Below the pieces are notes generated by a model. That model was not told where the DNA came from, searched no databases, and saw only the letters and a list, made by a program, of their open reading frames with translations. Shown here piece by piece: positions 45,007-52,066 of a DNA stretch of 52,066 nt. The translations under genes and the position numbers were made by a program. Source of the stretch: Candidatus Nealsonbacteria bacterium RIFOXYB1_FULL_40_15. GTDB taxonomy: Bacteria > Patescibacteriota > Minisyncoccia > Minisyncoccales > GWA2-38-27. The stretch lies in assembly GCA_001821555.1 (NCBI GenBank), contig MHMM01000005.1:6956-59021 (forward strand). Direction: 5' to 3'. Positions within the stretch are counted from its first letter, which is position 1. Each line of letters opens with the position of its first letter.

Positions 45007-46950
45007 ATGGCAGAGCAGACAGCTCAACTAAGGTTTCCCGAGATTGTTCTCTGGGACAAGGACAAGAGAACGCCCAAAATCACCTTCATCAACCCCAGTG
45101 ATTTCCGGAGAGAATCTTTGCTGGAAGTTTTGGGCTTGGCAACGAGCCCTCTGGCAGAGAGTTTCGGCGTCATCGACAGGGAGGAGGTGATGAGAAGGCA
45201 AAGGATTGCCAAGTTCATCTTCGACAATCCCGCAATGGCCAGTTTTTTCATGGGGACAGAGTTTCCTTTCTCTGTTCCGACAGAAGGCCAGGTTTTTCTG
45301 GACTACTACAATCCCAGAAAAGAACACAACCCGTTTTGGCGGGTTATGGGAGTGTTCGCAGAAATACTGCCTTCCTGCCAAAATGTTCCTCCGGAGCTGG
45401 AATCTCTGGCGGAATTTTTGTCTCAGACACGGCCTGAAATGGAAAAGGCCGAAACGGAGATGGCCCGAGAGATCGGTGAAAGACTCCAGAGAGCCACGTA
45501 TTTTGAGGGAGTGGCCAGTTTCAAACTCTCCGACTCCAATGGAGGACTCTCTCTCGATCGGAAGAAAACGGTTTTCTACGGTTTCAGGAGGTACTCCTAC
45601 ACGCTTTCAAGAATTCTGCGGGAAGTCGATTCTCCTTTCGAGAATTGCGTGTTGTCCAAGCTCGCAGAAATCTGCCAGGCGGTGATAAGCTGGATCAACG
45701 GGAGGATTTTTTATGCCCCTCTGAGAATCCGGCAGATGCCATATCCTGCGCTGAACGACATCTGTTTTTTCTTGAAGAAGCAGGTGGGCGAATGCCTGGG
45801 AGAGTTCTACGACTACCGCCGCCCTGTCACCCTGAAGGTTCTCTTCAGGTATTCTGACCAGGGATTACAGGCCCAATTGGTCGGGATTGATCGGGAAGAT
45901 GAATCAGGCAGAAGTGAGAAAAAGGAGGCCGAAAACCGAATCGGCAGGGGATTCTCTGGCTACAGCACGATGGACCGTTTCCGGATCTCCAGAACCAACC
46001 GTATGGTTCTGAATCGGATATCCGGATCGGAAGAGCAACTTTTCCTGGCCAGAGTTTTGGCCAAAATCAGAGAGGTTGCGCCGGAGATAGTCAAATCGTT
46101 CGTTCCGGTGGAATCTCCCATTACAGATCTGAAATACAGATGGGACTGCGTTCCCGTTCTCTGCAGCCACGAGTTCAGGGATGTTTATGAGCGGACTTGT
46201 CTCTATCACGAGTATTTCGGCTATCACTTCCAGATTTTCAGAGAGATCGCCGAAGCTATTCAGGCGTTGAAAGATCGTTCCAGGAAGTGGCGGAAACCGC
46301 TGTGTTTCCCGACTATCCTCGAAGATGGCAACCATCTCGTGTCTTTCGATTCGCTTGTTCCGGTTCATCTTGTCGGACAATCGGAAGATCCGAAGAAGCG
46401 GGTCAAGCTCGTCCCAATCAATTCTCTGCCCAAGCTCAACGGACAGATGATCGGCTTGACTGGCCAGAACGCAGGCGGTAAATCGACGACCATGGAAACC
46501 ATCGTCAACGCCGTTTATTTGGCACAGTCCGGGCTACCTGTTTTCGGGAAGGATGTCAGTTTGAACGTCAAAACCAGAGTTGGCATGAGCTTTCTCGAAA
46601 GAGGCAGCGGTTCCACGCTGCAACTTCTTCTGGCAAAATCCAAGGCAATCCTGGAAGTTCTGGACGGCAAGGAGCAAAGCGGAACACTCTTGGTTGTTGA
46701 CGAGGTTGGCACGGGTACCCAGGAAGTGGACGGCCTCGACTTCGGAAAAGTGTTCCTCGGGAAACTTTCCGGATCCGGCTGCAGTGTCATATTTAGCACC
46801 CAGATCATCGATTTGGCAAAGCATGCTCAAGAAAGACTTGGCGCGCAATGCTTCACCTTTGATCTGGATCACCGCATTTCTCCCGGTGTCGGGAGGGGCG
46901 GAATCGAGAAGCTGATGGAACAGATAGGTATGAAGGAGTTATTGAGTTAG
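45007..46950 (+). CDS. MutS-like ATPase-domain protein with divergent N-terminus
   Basis: Walker A 'GLTGQNAGGKSTTMETI', 'SFLERGSGSTLQLLLAK', Walker B 'GTLLVVDEVGTGTQEVDGLDFG'. Confidence 0.82.
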   Translation: MAEQTAQLRFPEIVLWDKDKRTPKITFINPSDFRRESLLEVLGLATSPLAESFGVIDREEVMRRQRIAKFIFDNPAMASFFMGTEFPFSVPTEGQVFLDYYNPRKEHNPFWRVMGVFAEILPSCQNVPPELESLAEFLSQTRPEMEKAETEMAREIGERLQRATYFEGVASFKLSDSNGGLSLDRKKTVFYGFRRYSYTLSRILREVDSPFENCVLSKLAEICQAVISWINGRIFYAPLRIRQMPYPALNDICFFLKKQVGECLGEFYDYRRPVTLKVLFRYSDQGLQAQLVGIDREDESGRSEKKEAENRIGRGFSGYSTMDRFRISRTNRMVLNRISGSEEQLFLARVLAKIREVAPEIVKSFVPVESPITDLKYRWDCVPVLCSHEFRDVYERTCLYHEYFGYHFQIFREIAEAIQALKDRSRKWRKPLCFPTILEDGNHLVSFDSLVPVHLVGQSEDPKKRVKLVPINSLPKLNGQMIGLTGQNAGGKSTTMETIVNAVYLAQSGLPVFGKDVSLNVKTRVGMSFLERGSGSTLQLLLAKSKAILEVLDGKEQSGTLLVVDEVGTGTQEVDGLDFGKVFLGKLSGSGCSVIFSTQIIDLAKHAQERLGAQCFTFDLDHRISPGVGRGGIEKLMEQIGMKELLS

Positions 46951-46956
46951 TATCAT

Positions 46957-46995
46957 GGCCTGCGATTTGCGGAAACGCATTTCGCGGGCCTTTTT
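46957..46995 (+). terminator. Intrinsic terminator
   Basis: GGCCTGCGA...TCGCGGGCCttttt. Confidence 0.8.
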
Positions 46996-47062
46996 CTTTT
47001 TGACTAAAGTGCATAAATTTAGTAAATTTGAAATATGCCATTAAGCATTGGGATAGTTGGGT
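46994..47062 (+). repeat. ychF promoter/start, intact copy of the direct repeat
   Basis: ctttttgactaaagtgcataaatttagtaaatttgaaatATGccattaagcattggg. Confidence 0.8.
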
Positions 47063-48099
47063 TGCCAAACGTAGGCAAGTCCACATTGTTCCAGACAATT
47101 ACAAAGAAACAGGTGGATATAGCAAACTATCCTTTTTGCACCATAGAGCCCAATCTGGGAGTTGTTGCCGTTCCCGATGAAAGAGTAGATAAACTGGCCA
47201 ACCTTACAAGCTCTAAAAAGAAAATATATACTACTATTGAATTCTGGGATATAGCAGGGCTTGTAAAAGGAGCTAATAAGGGAGAGGGGCTGGGAAATAA
47301 GTTTCTTGCAAATATCAGAGAAACAGACGCAATAGTATATGTATTGCGCGCCTTTTCTGATAAAAATGTGATAACGACTCAGAATAAGATAGATCCCTTG
47401 TCCGAAAAGGAAATTCTGGACACAGAGCTTATCTTAAAAGATCTAGAAACATTGGAAAAAAGATTGTCCGGCCTGGAAAGAGATATGAGGTCAGGAAATA
47501 AAGAGGCGATAAAGGAGCATGATGCCGTCAGAAAAGCCAAGCAGTTTTTAGACGAAGGAAAGATTTTGTATGGACAAGATTTTGATGAGGAAGAGTTAAA
47601 TATTCTAAAGCAGTACCAGCTTTTGACTTTAAAGCCAAGATTATACCTTTTGAACGGAAAAGACGAGGAGGTTCCAAAAGAAATCATAGCCGAATTTAAA
47701 ACCCGCAACTGGCATTTTTTGATAGCAGATATTTTGGCTGAGTTTGAAGTGGCAGGACTGAACAGAGAGGAGAGAAAAGAACTGGGATTTGCAGAAGAAT
47801 CAGAACTGGATATTTTAATCAAGAAAGCATATCAGACTCTGGGGCTTATAACCTTTTTGACAACGGGGCCCGATGAGACCAGGGCATGGACTTTGGAGAA
47901 GAACAAAAAAGCCCCGCAGGCCGGGGGAGTAATACACTCGGATTTTGAAAAGAACTTTATCCGTGCCGATGTTATAAACTGGAGGGATCTTTTGAATGCA
48001 GGAGGATTTGCTCAAGCTAGAGAGAAAGGCCTTATCCGCACCGAAGGCAAAGAGTATATCGTCGCTGACGGTGACGTGATTGAAATACGCCACGGTTGA
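47035..48099 (+). CDS. ychF: Redox-regulated ATPase/GTPase YchF
   Basis: 'SIGIVGLPNVGKSTLFQTITKKQVDIANYPFCTIEPNLGVV', 'FWDIAGLVKGANKGEGLGNKFLANIRE', TGS domain. Confidence 0.96.
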   Translation: MPLSIGIVGLPNVGKSTLFQTITKKQVDIANYPFCTIEPNLGVVAVPDERVDKLANLTSSKKKIYTTIEFWDIAGLVKGANKGEGLGNKFLANIRETDAIVYVLRAFSDKNVITTQNKIDPLSEKEILDTELILKDLETLEKRLSGLERDMRSGNKEAIKEHDAVRKAKQFLDEGKILYGQDFDEEELNILKQYQLLTLKPRLYLLNGKDEEVPKEIIAEFKTRNWHFLIADILAEFEVAGLNREERKELGFAEESELDILIKKAYQTLGLITFLTTGPDETRAWTLEKNKKAPQAGGVIHSDFEKNFIRADVINWRDLLNAGGFAQAREKGLIRTEGKEYIVADGDVIEIRHG

Positions 48100-48149
48100 G
48101 CCCATTGGCAAACATAGAATTTGTGGAAATAATAAATCTTAAGCAAAAG

Positions 48150-48194
48150 AAAACCTCGGGTGATGTTTTGTGTTTACATCACGCGAGGTTTTGC
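48150..48194. terminator. Bidirectional terminator between convergent genes
   Basis: AAAACCTCGGGTGATGT...ACATCACGCGAGGTTTT. Confidence 0.8.
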
Positions 48195-48195
48195 A

Positions 48196-48504
48196 CTAAA
48201 GAATCTCGATGGATTCCGCGAGCGGCGTAAATTCGTGCGCGAAGACTTCTTTTTGAACATCGTTTATCTGCCTGACTTTGAAGTCTTGAATGCGAGGGAC
48301 GCTTCCCCAAATTCCATAAACCGCAAGTTGGTTGTGAGCGACCGCGAGCCACATCGTATCAAATTCCAGTCTGTGCTGGAGCCGCAGAAATGTACGTTGC
48401 TGGAACTTTTCTCCAACATCGGCTTTGAAAGTTATTCGGATAATATTGCCTACGGCAATACCCTTCAGCGCTTCGTTTGCATCTTGTTCACTAGTAATCT
48501 TCAT
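48196..48504 (-). CDS. Hypothetical protein (102 aa)
   Basis: Reverse-strand SD agaaggagaataagtATG. Confidence 0.65.
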   Translation of the reverse strand: MKITSEQDANEALKGIAVGNIIRITFKADVGEKFQQRTFLRLQHRLEFDTMWLAVAHNQLAVYGIWGSVPRIQDFKVRQINDVQKEVFAHEFTPLAESIEIL

Positions 48505-48654
48505 ACTTATTCTCCTTCTGTTCGGAAAAATTCGGTTTTTAAGCGGTTGAATATATCAACCTTGCTACCCATATTGTATATTATAATACACTATTTGTCA
48601 ATAGTTGGACATAAAACCCAAGTGCAGGGTGTATTGAATAGAAATCCGACATAA

Positions 48655-48882
48655 TTAGAGTAAATCTATAAATTCGTCTATCGTGAGGCCTGCTTGCAGA
48701 ATGATTGATTTTAAAGTTTTTGGCGCAAGGTCTCTATTGTGATAAGGGATAGTGACTCTTAAATTTAAATTATCGGGATGCCTTAATTGAACATGGCTTC
48801 CCGATTGATGATATTCAAAAAAACCAGCTTTTTTTAAGGCCTTGATTGTCAAGGCAGATGGTATCCGAGGAAGCTTGGGCAC
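48655..48882 (-). CDS. hicA: HicA-like toxin (YcfA family)
   Basis: 'ALKKAGFFEYHQSGSHVQLRHPDN...VTIPYHNRDLAPKTLKSIILQAGLTIDEFIDLL'. Confidence 0.9.
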   Translation of the reverse strand: MPKLPRIPSALTIKALKKAGFFEYHQSGSHVQLRHPDNLNLRVTIPYHNRDLAPKTLKSIILQAGLTIDEFIDLL

Positions 48883-48884
48883 AA

Positions 48885-49115
48885 CTAGATGCTTACATTA
48901 ACTGTTCCTTTCTTTTTGGCGCTTTTCAGCATTTTATCTTTAAGTAAAGCTTCAAGATAACACCGAATAGCATCTTTTGCCATTTCTTTCGCCTCTTTAA
49001 GGTTGTTTCCCTCTGTTACAAGACCGGGGAGTTTTGGGACAGTTACTGTATATCCTTGGCCGTTATTTTCAAAAACTACCTCAAAGTTATAGATTGTTTG
49101 TTTTCTTTGCTTCAT
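48885..49115 (-). CDS. hicB: HicB-like antitoxin
   Basis: 'VVFENNGQGYTVTVPKLPGLVTEGNNLKEAKEMAKDAIRCYLEALLKD'; start corrected from 49373 to 49115. Confidence 0.88.
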   Translation of the reverse strand: MKQRKQTIYNFEVVFENNGQGYTVTVPKLPGLVTEGNNLKEAKEMAKDAIRCYLEALLKDKMLKSAKKKGTVNVSI

Positions 49116-49237
49116 ATTTTTTATTATATCAAAATAACAGGTTATAATCAAATTAAAAATATCCGCACTAATTGTGAGGGATTTTTTAATCCTTGCTTTA
49201 CCGGAATAATTGAATATAATGTAAATAGCACGTTTTT

Positions 49238-49372
49238 GGGGCCGTAGCTCAGTTGGTAGAGCACAAGGTGAGCTCATTCTCGCTAACCAAGCTTGCAAGC
49301 GCTGGTTCAAATGAAAATTTGAATCAAGATGAGTGAGGCTTGAGGTCGTGGGTTCGAATCCCGCCGGCTCCA
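49238..49372 (+). tRNA. tRNA-Ala-like gene interrupted in the anticodon loop region (about 62 extra nt); intron-containing or pseudo-tRNA
   Basis: Acceptor ggggccg/cggctcc with G3.U70, D-arm GCTC..GAGC, T-arm GTGGG-TTCGAAT-CCCGC, but 69 nt between CAAGG (27-31) and GCTTG (39-43). Confidence 0.65.
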
Positions 49373-49397
49373 ATTAGCCTGTAAGGGGGTGCAGGCA

Positions 49398-49431
49398 AAA
49401 AGAGCCTCTTATTCTTAGGGGCTCTTTTTTA
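49398..49431. terminator. Terminator between tRNA-like gene and efp
   Basis: AAAGAGCCTC...GGGGCTCTTTTTT. Confidence 0.8.
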
Positions 49432-49998
49432 TTTCTTTTCTATCCTTCTTACGTATTCTTCCTTTTCCGTATTTATTTCTATAGTATCGCCCTCTTCTAT
49501 AAAGAGAGGAACCTGTATTTCAGCTCCTGTTTCTAATTTAACGGTCTTTGTTCCGCCTTGCGCCCTGTCTCCTTTTATTCCCGGAGGAGCTTCTTTCACC
49601 GCAAGCTCCATTTTGATCGGAGTTGATATGCTGATGATTCTGTCTTCATAAACTAGTCCGTCCACTTCAATATTAGATTTTAAGAATTTAAAAGCGCTCC
49701 CTATCTGTTCTTTTGACAGTTCAAACCTTTCGGAGGGTTTGTCAGGGTAGCAGAACACATATTTATCTTTATTTGAATATATAAACTTTATAACCGTTCT
49801 CTCAAGTTCGGCTTCTTCAAAAATATCTCCCTGATGGAAATTTCTTTCAAATACATTTCCTGTCACCAGATTCTTTATCTTTGTTTGAATGACAACTCTC
49901 CTTTGGGCTTTTTTCATAGGCATGGACCATAAAACCTCGTAGGGTTGCCCGTCTATTATAATCCTTATTCCTTTTCTTAATTCCGAATGTGAAATCAT
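49429..49998 (-). CDS. efp: Elongation factor P
   Basis: 'LRKGIRIIIDGQPYEVLWSMPMKKAQRRVVIQTKIKNLVTGNVFERNF', 'LETGAEIQVPLFIEEGDTIEINTEKEEYVRR'. Confidence 0.93.
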   Translation of the reverse strand: MISHSELRKGIRIIIDGQPYEVLWSMPMKKAQRRVVIQTKIKNLVTGNVFERNFHQGDIFEEAELERTVIKFIYSNKDKYVFCYPDKPSERFELSKEQIGSAFKFLKSNIEVDGLVYEDRIISISTPIKMELAVKEAPPGIKGDRAQGGTKTVKLETGAEIQVPLFIEEGDTIEINTEKEEYVRRIEKK

Positions 49999-50119
49999 AT
50001 TTGTAAAATTCTTTCTCGGAAAACGCTTTGCTTGACACGCATATTTTTCTGCTGAAAAATTGCTCTATCTCGCGCCGTCGCGCTGCGAAAGGTCTCGCAA
50101 AGCATTTATCCGGTAGAAT

Positions 50120-50989
50120 TTAGAAAAATTTCGAATGTCCTTTTAAATATTCCTCGTAATCCATTTCTTTCTTTCCTTCAGGCTGCACTTTTTTGATTGT
50201 AAGGTTTCCTTCAGAAAGTTCTGCTTTTAATATTTTAACTCTTAACACTTTACCATTTTTCTGGACAAAAGTAAACGCTCCCGGCCATGGATTGTACGCC
50301 CTTATTTTCCTATCTATTTTTTCAGGACTTTCATTCCAGTCAATTTCTCCGTCTTCTTTTTTAAGAATCTTGGTAAAAGTCGCTTCTTCGTGGTTTTGAT
50401 CTTTGGCTTTTATCTCCCCCTTGATCCAGCTCGGGATTGTTTTTAAAAGCAAATTAGCTCCGGCGTTAGCCAATTTTTCAGACAATGATTTGCATGTATC
50501 TATGCTTGATACTTGATACTTTACGCTTGATACTATTTTTCCGTGATCCATTTTTTCATCCATAAGCATTATAGAGACACCTGTTTCTCTTTCTCCTTCT
50601 AATATCGCAGACTGGATAGGGGAAGATCCTCTGTATTTTGGAAGCAACGACGGATGGACATTTAATGACCCGTATTTTGGAATATCCAGGATATTCTTTG
50701 GGATTATTTGCCCATACGCCGCTGTAATAATAATATCTGGCTTTATGCTTAATACTTTATACAAAATACTTGATATTTTTATGGGCTGTTCAACTGGAAT
50801 GTTATATTTTTGGGCAGTTATTTTGACGGGAGGGGGCGTCATTTCTTGCCTTCGGCCGACTGGCTTATCGGGGGAGGTTATAACCAAAACCGGCTCATAA
50901 AGATTGGCTATGAGTTTTTCAAGTATTATCGCTCCGAATTCCGGTGTTCCTATAAATACTATTTTGGGCATCATTGCTCTGTTTTCCAT
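50120..50989 (-). CDS. fmt: Methionyl-tRNA formyltransferase
   Basis: 'IVFIGTPEFGAIILEKL', 'NVHPSLLPKYRGSSPIQSAILEGERETGVSIMLMDEKMDHG', 'AYNPWPGAF'. Confidence 0.95.
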   Translation of the reverse strand: MENRAMMPKIVFIGTPEFGAIILEKLIANLYEPVLVITSPDKPVGRRQEMTPPPVKITAQKYNIPVEQPIKISSILYKVLSIKPDIIITAAYGQIIPKNILDIPKYGSLNVHPSLLPKYRGSSPIQSAILEGERETGVSIMLMDEKMDHGKIVSSVKYQVSSIDTCKSLSEKLANAGANLLLKTIPSWIKGEIKAKDQNHEEATFTKILKKEDGEIDWNESPEKIDRKIRAYNPWPGAFTFVQKNGKVLRVKILKAELSEGNLTIKKVQPEGKKEMDYEEYLKGHSKFF

Positions 50990-51642
50990 TCTATTTTGTT
51001 TTCTTTATCAGCAAATTCAAGCCATTCGCCGTCTTTTGAAATAACATACCATTTCTTTTTGGCTTCAGACCATACCATAGGCCTGCTATTGTAATACGGT
51101 TTTTTGACTATTTCTTTTGGTTTTAATCTGTCTAGTTCCAGCCACTTTTTGAACACTGTTTCTATTGTGTAATCCAATTTTCTTGAATTTGCCCAATCTG
51201 CAACCTTGGTTATTGCCTGTTTTGCTTTATCCAGAGATCCTGCAAGTTCCAAAAGCTCTTTAGCTGGCCTGGTATATCTTGAGTAGATTATCTTTCTTTT
51301 TCTTGCGCTTTGCTTTAATTCTTTTAAGTCCACCCCCTTGCTTTCAAAAAAATGGGTGACAATCTGCCTGATTTTAGTTTCTTCTTTTAATTCTTCCAAA
51401 CGTTTCATCTTTCCCTTTTTTAGATACTCCTCTATTTTCTTTGCTGTTTCTTCTCCTATTCCTTCTATCTTTGTCAGTCCTTTCTTTCCCTCTTTTTTAT
51501 ATATTATAGCGACGTCTTCATTAAAACTTTCTAAAGATTCGGCTGCTTTGTTATAGGATTTTATTTTAAATAAGTTTTCTCCCTTTATATCTAAAAGCTT
51601 TGCGATTTCACGAAATGCCTCTGACAATTCCTTGTTTTTCAT
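50971..51642 (-). CDS. Helix-hairpin-helix protein resembling isolated DNA polymerase X N-terminal domain
   Basis: 'FREIAKLLDIKGENLFKIKSYNKAAESLESFNEDVAIIYKKEGKKGLTKIEGIGEETAKKIEEYLKKGKMKRLEELK' with no Pol X palm. Confidence 0.7.
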   Translation of the reverse strand: MKNKELSEAFREIAKLLDIKGENLFKIKSYNKAAESLESFNEDVAIIYKKEGKKGLTKIEGIGEETAKKIEEYLKKGKMKRLEELKEETKIRQIVTHFFESKGVDLKELKQSARKRKIIYSRYTRPAKELLELAGSLDKAKQAITKVADWANSRKLDYTIETVFKKWLELDRLKPKEIVKKPYYNSRPMVWSEAKKKWYVISKDGEWLEFADKENKIEWKTEQ

Positions 51643-51932
51643 AAAATCTGCTTTATTCTTTCTGCCTCCTGCTGGACAATAGGAGAATCATATTCTCCCG
51701 AATGGGCAGTGGAGCCCTTGTATACGGGCCTTTTCTGATCCAAATGCAGATTAATTACAAGTTCCCCCTTCTCTTTCTTTATATACAAATGGAATCTTGG
51801 GTATCCTGACCTCTCCAGGGGCCTGGCAAAAACAGCTTGCTTTGTTTTTTCGTCTTCGTGCATAAACAAATAACCAGCCCTTCTCAACAGGGTTATAACG
51901 CTTCCGCCCGGATCAGAGATATTAAATGTCAT
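51639..51932 (-). CDS. Hypothetical protein (97 aa)
   Basis: ATG overlap with next gene, intact ORF. Confidence 0.65.
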   Translation of the reverse strand: MTFNISDPGGSVITLLRRAGYLFMHEDEKTKQAVFARPLERSGYPRFHLYIKKEKGELVINLHLDQKRPVYKGSTAHSGEYDSPIVQQEAERIKQIL

Positions 51933-52066
51933 TATTGAATGTTATCACTTTTGAAGAAAAAAAGAAGCCCGAAACTATGTCGGGCCCATATAACGCGATT
52001 TTTCGACTAGATGGGGTCATCCATCAATAATCGGCTCTTGAGATCCCATATCAAAATCTGGTGAAG

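Noticed and set aside
45904-46380. Long antisense ORFs inside the MutS-like gene (also 45028-45381, 46534-46872)
   Set aside because: Expected from the higher GC content of this gene; the forward frame has clear ATPase motifs.
49116-49373. N-terminal extension of the HicB ORF (MEPAGFEPTTSSLTHLDSN...)
   Set aside because: Antisense translation of the tRNA-like gene; real HicB start is 49115.

Overview
This 52 kb window is AT-rich and bacterial, and looks like a Patescibacteria/CPR (Parcubacteria-type) genome; that placement is inferred from gene content and style. UGA behaves as a stop. Conserved core blocks: ftsB-like, tRNA-Gly/Thr, prfB (with +1 frameshift), ftsE-ftsX and tRNA-Gln at the left; rluA/rlmE-like, a UvrD-type helicase-nuclease, ybaB, ychF, efp and fmt at the right. 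Accessory segments: (i) a ParA-like ATPase module bracketed by an imperfect duplication of the tRNA-Gln 3' end; (ii) a ~13 kb island (about 5.2-18.5 kb) with TrmB-like, GH3, two NYN paralogs, GNAT, peptidase E, aminotransferase, ArsM-like, four Nudix, HIT-like, broken Maf, MBL-fold and RsgA genes, several preceded by a repeated hairpin plus leaderless-promoter cassette and an 18-bp tandem/inverted repeat; (iii) a TasA/SipW-like secretion operon; (iv) a sortase with an LPDTG substrate; (v) two ECF sigma units; (vi) a CsoR-type copper operon with a candidate operator and an unannotated 35-aa Cys-rich microprotein; (vii) a Fic plus MutS-like ATPase segment bounded by two copies of the ychF promoter/start region; (viii) a tRNA-Ala-like gene interrupted in the anticodon region by about 62 extra nt. 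All homology calls are from motif recognition by eye; no searches were run.
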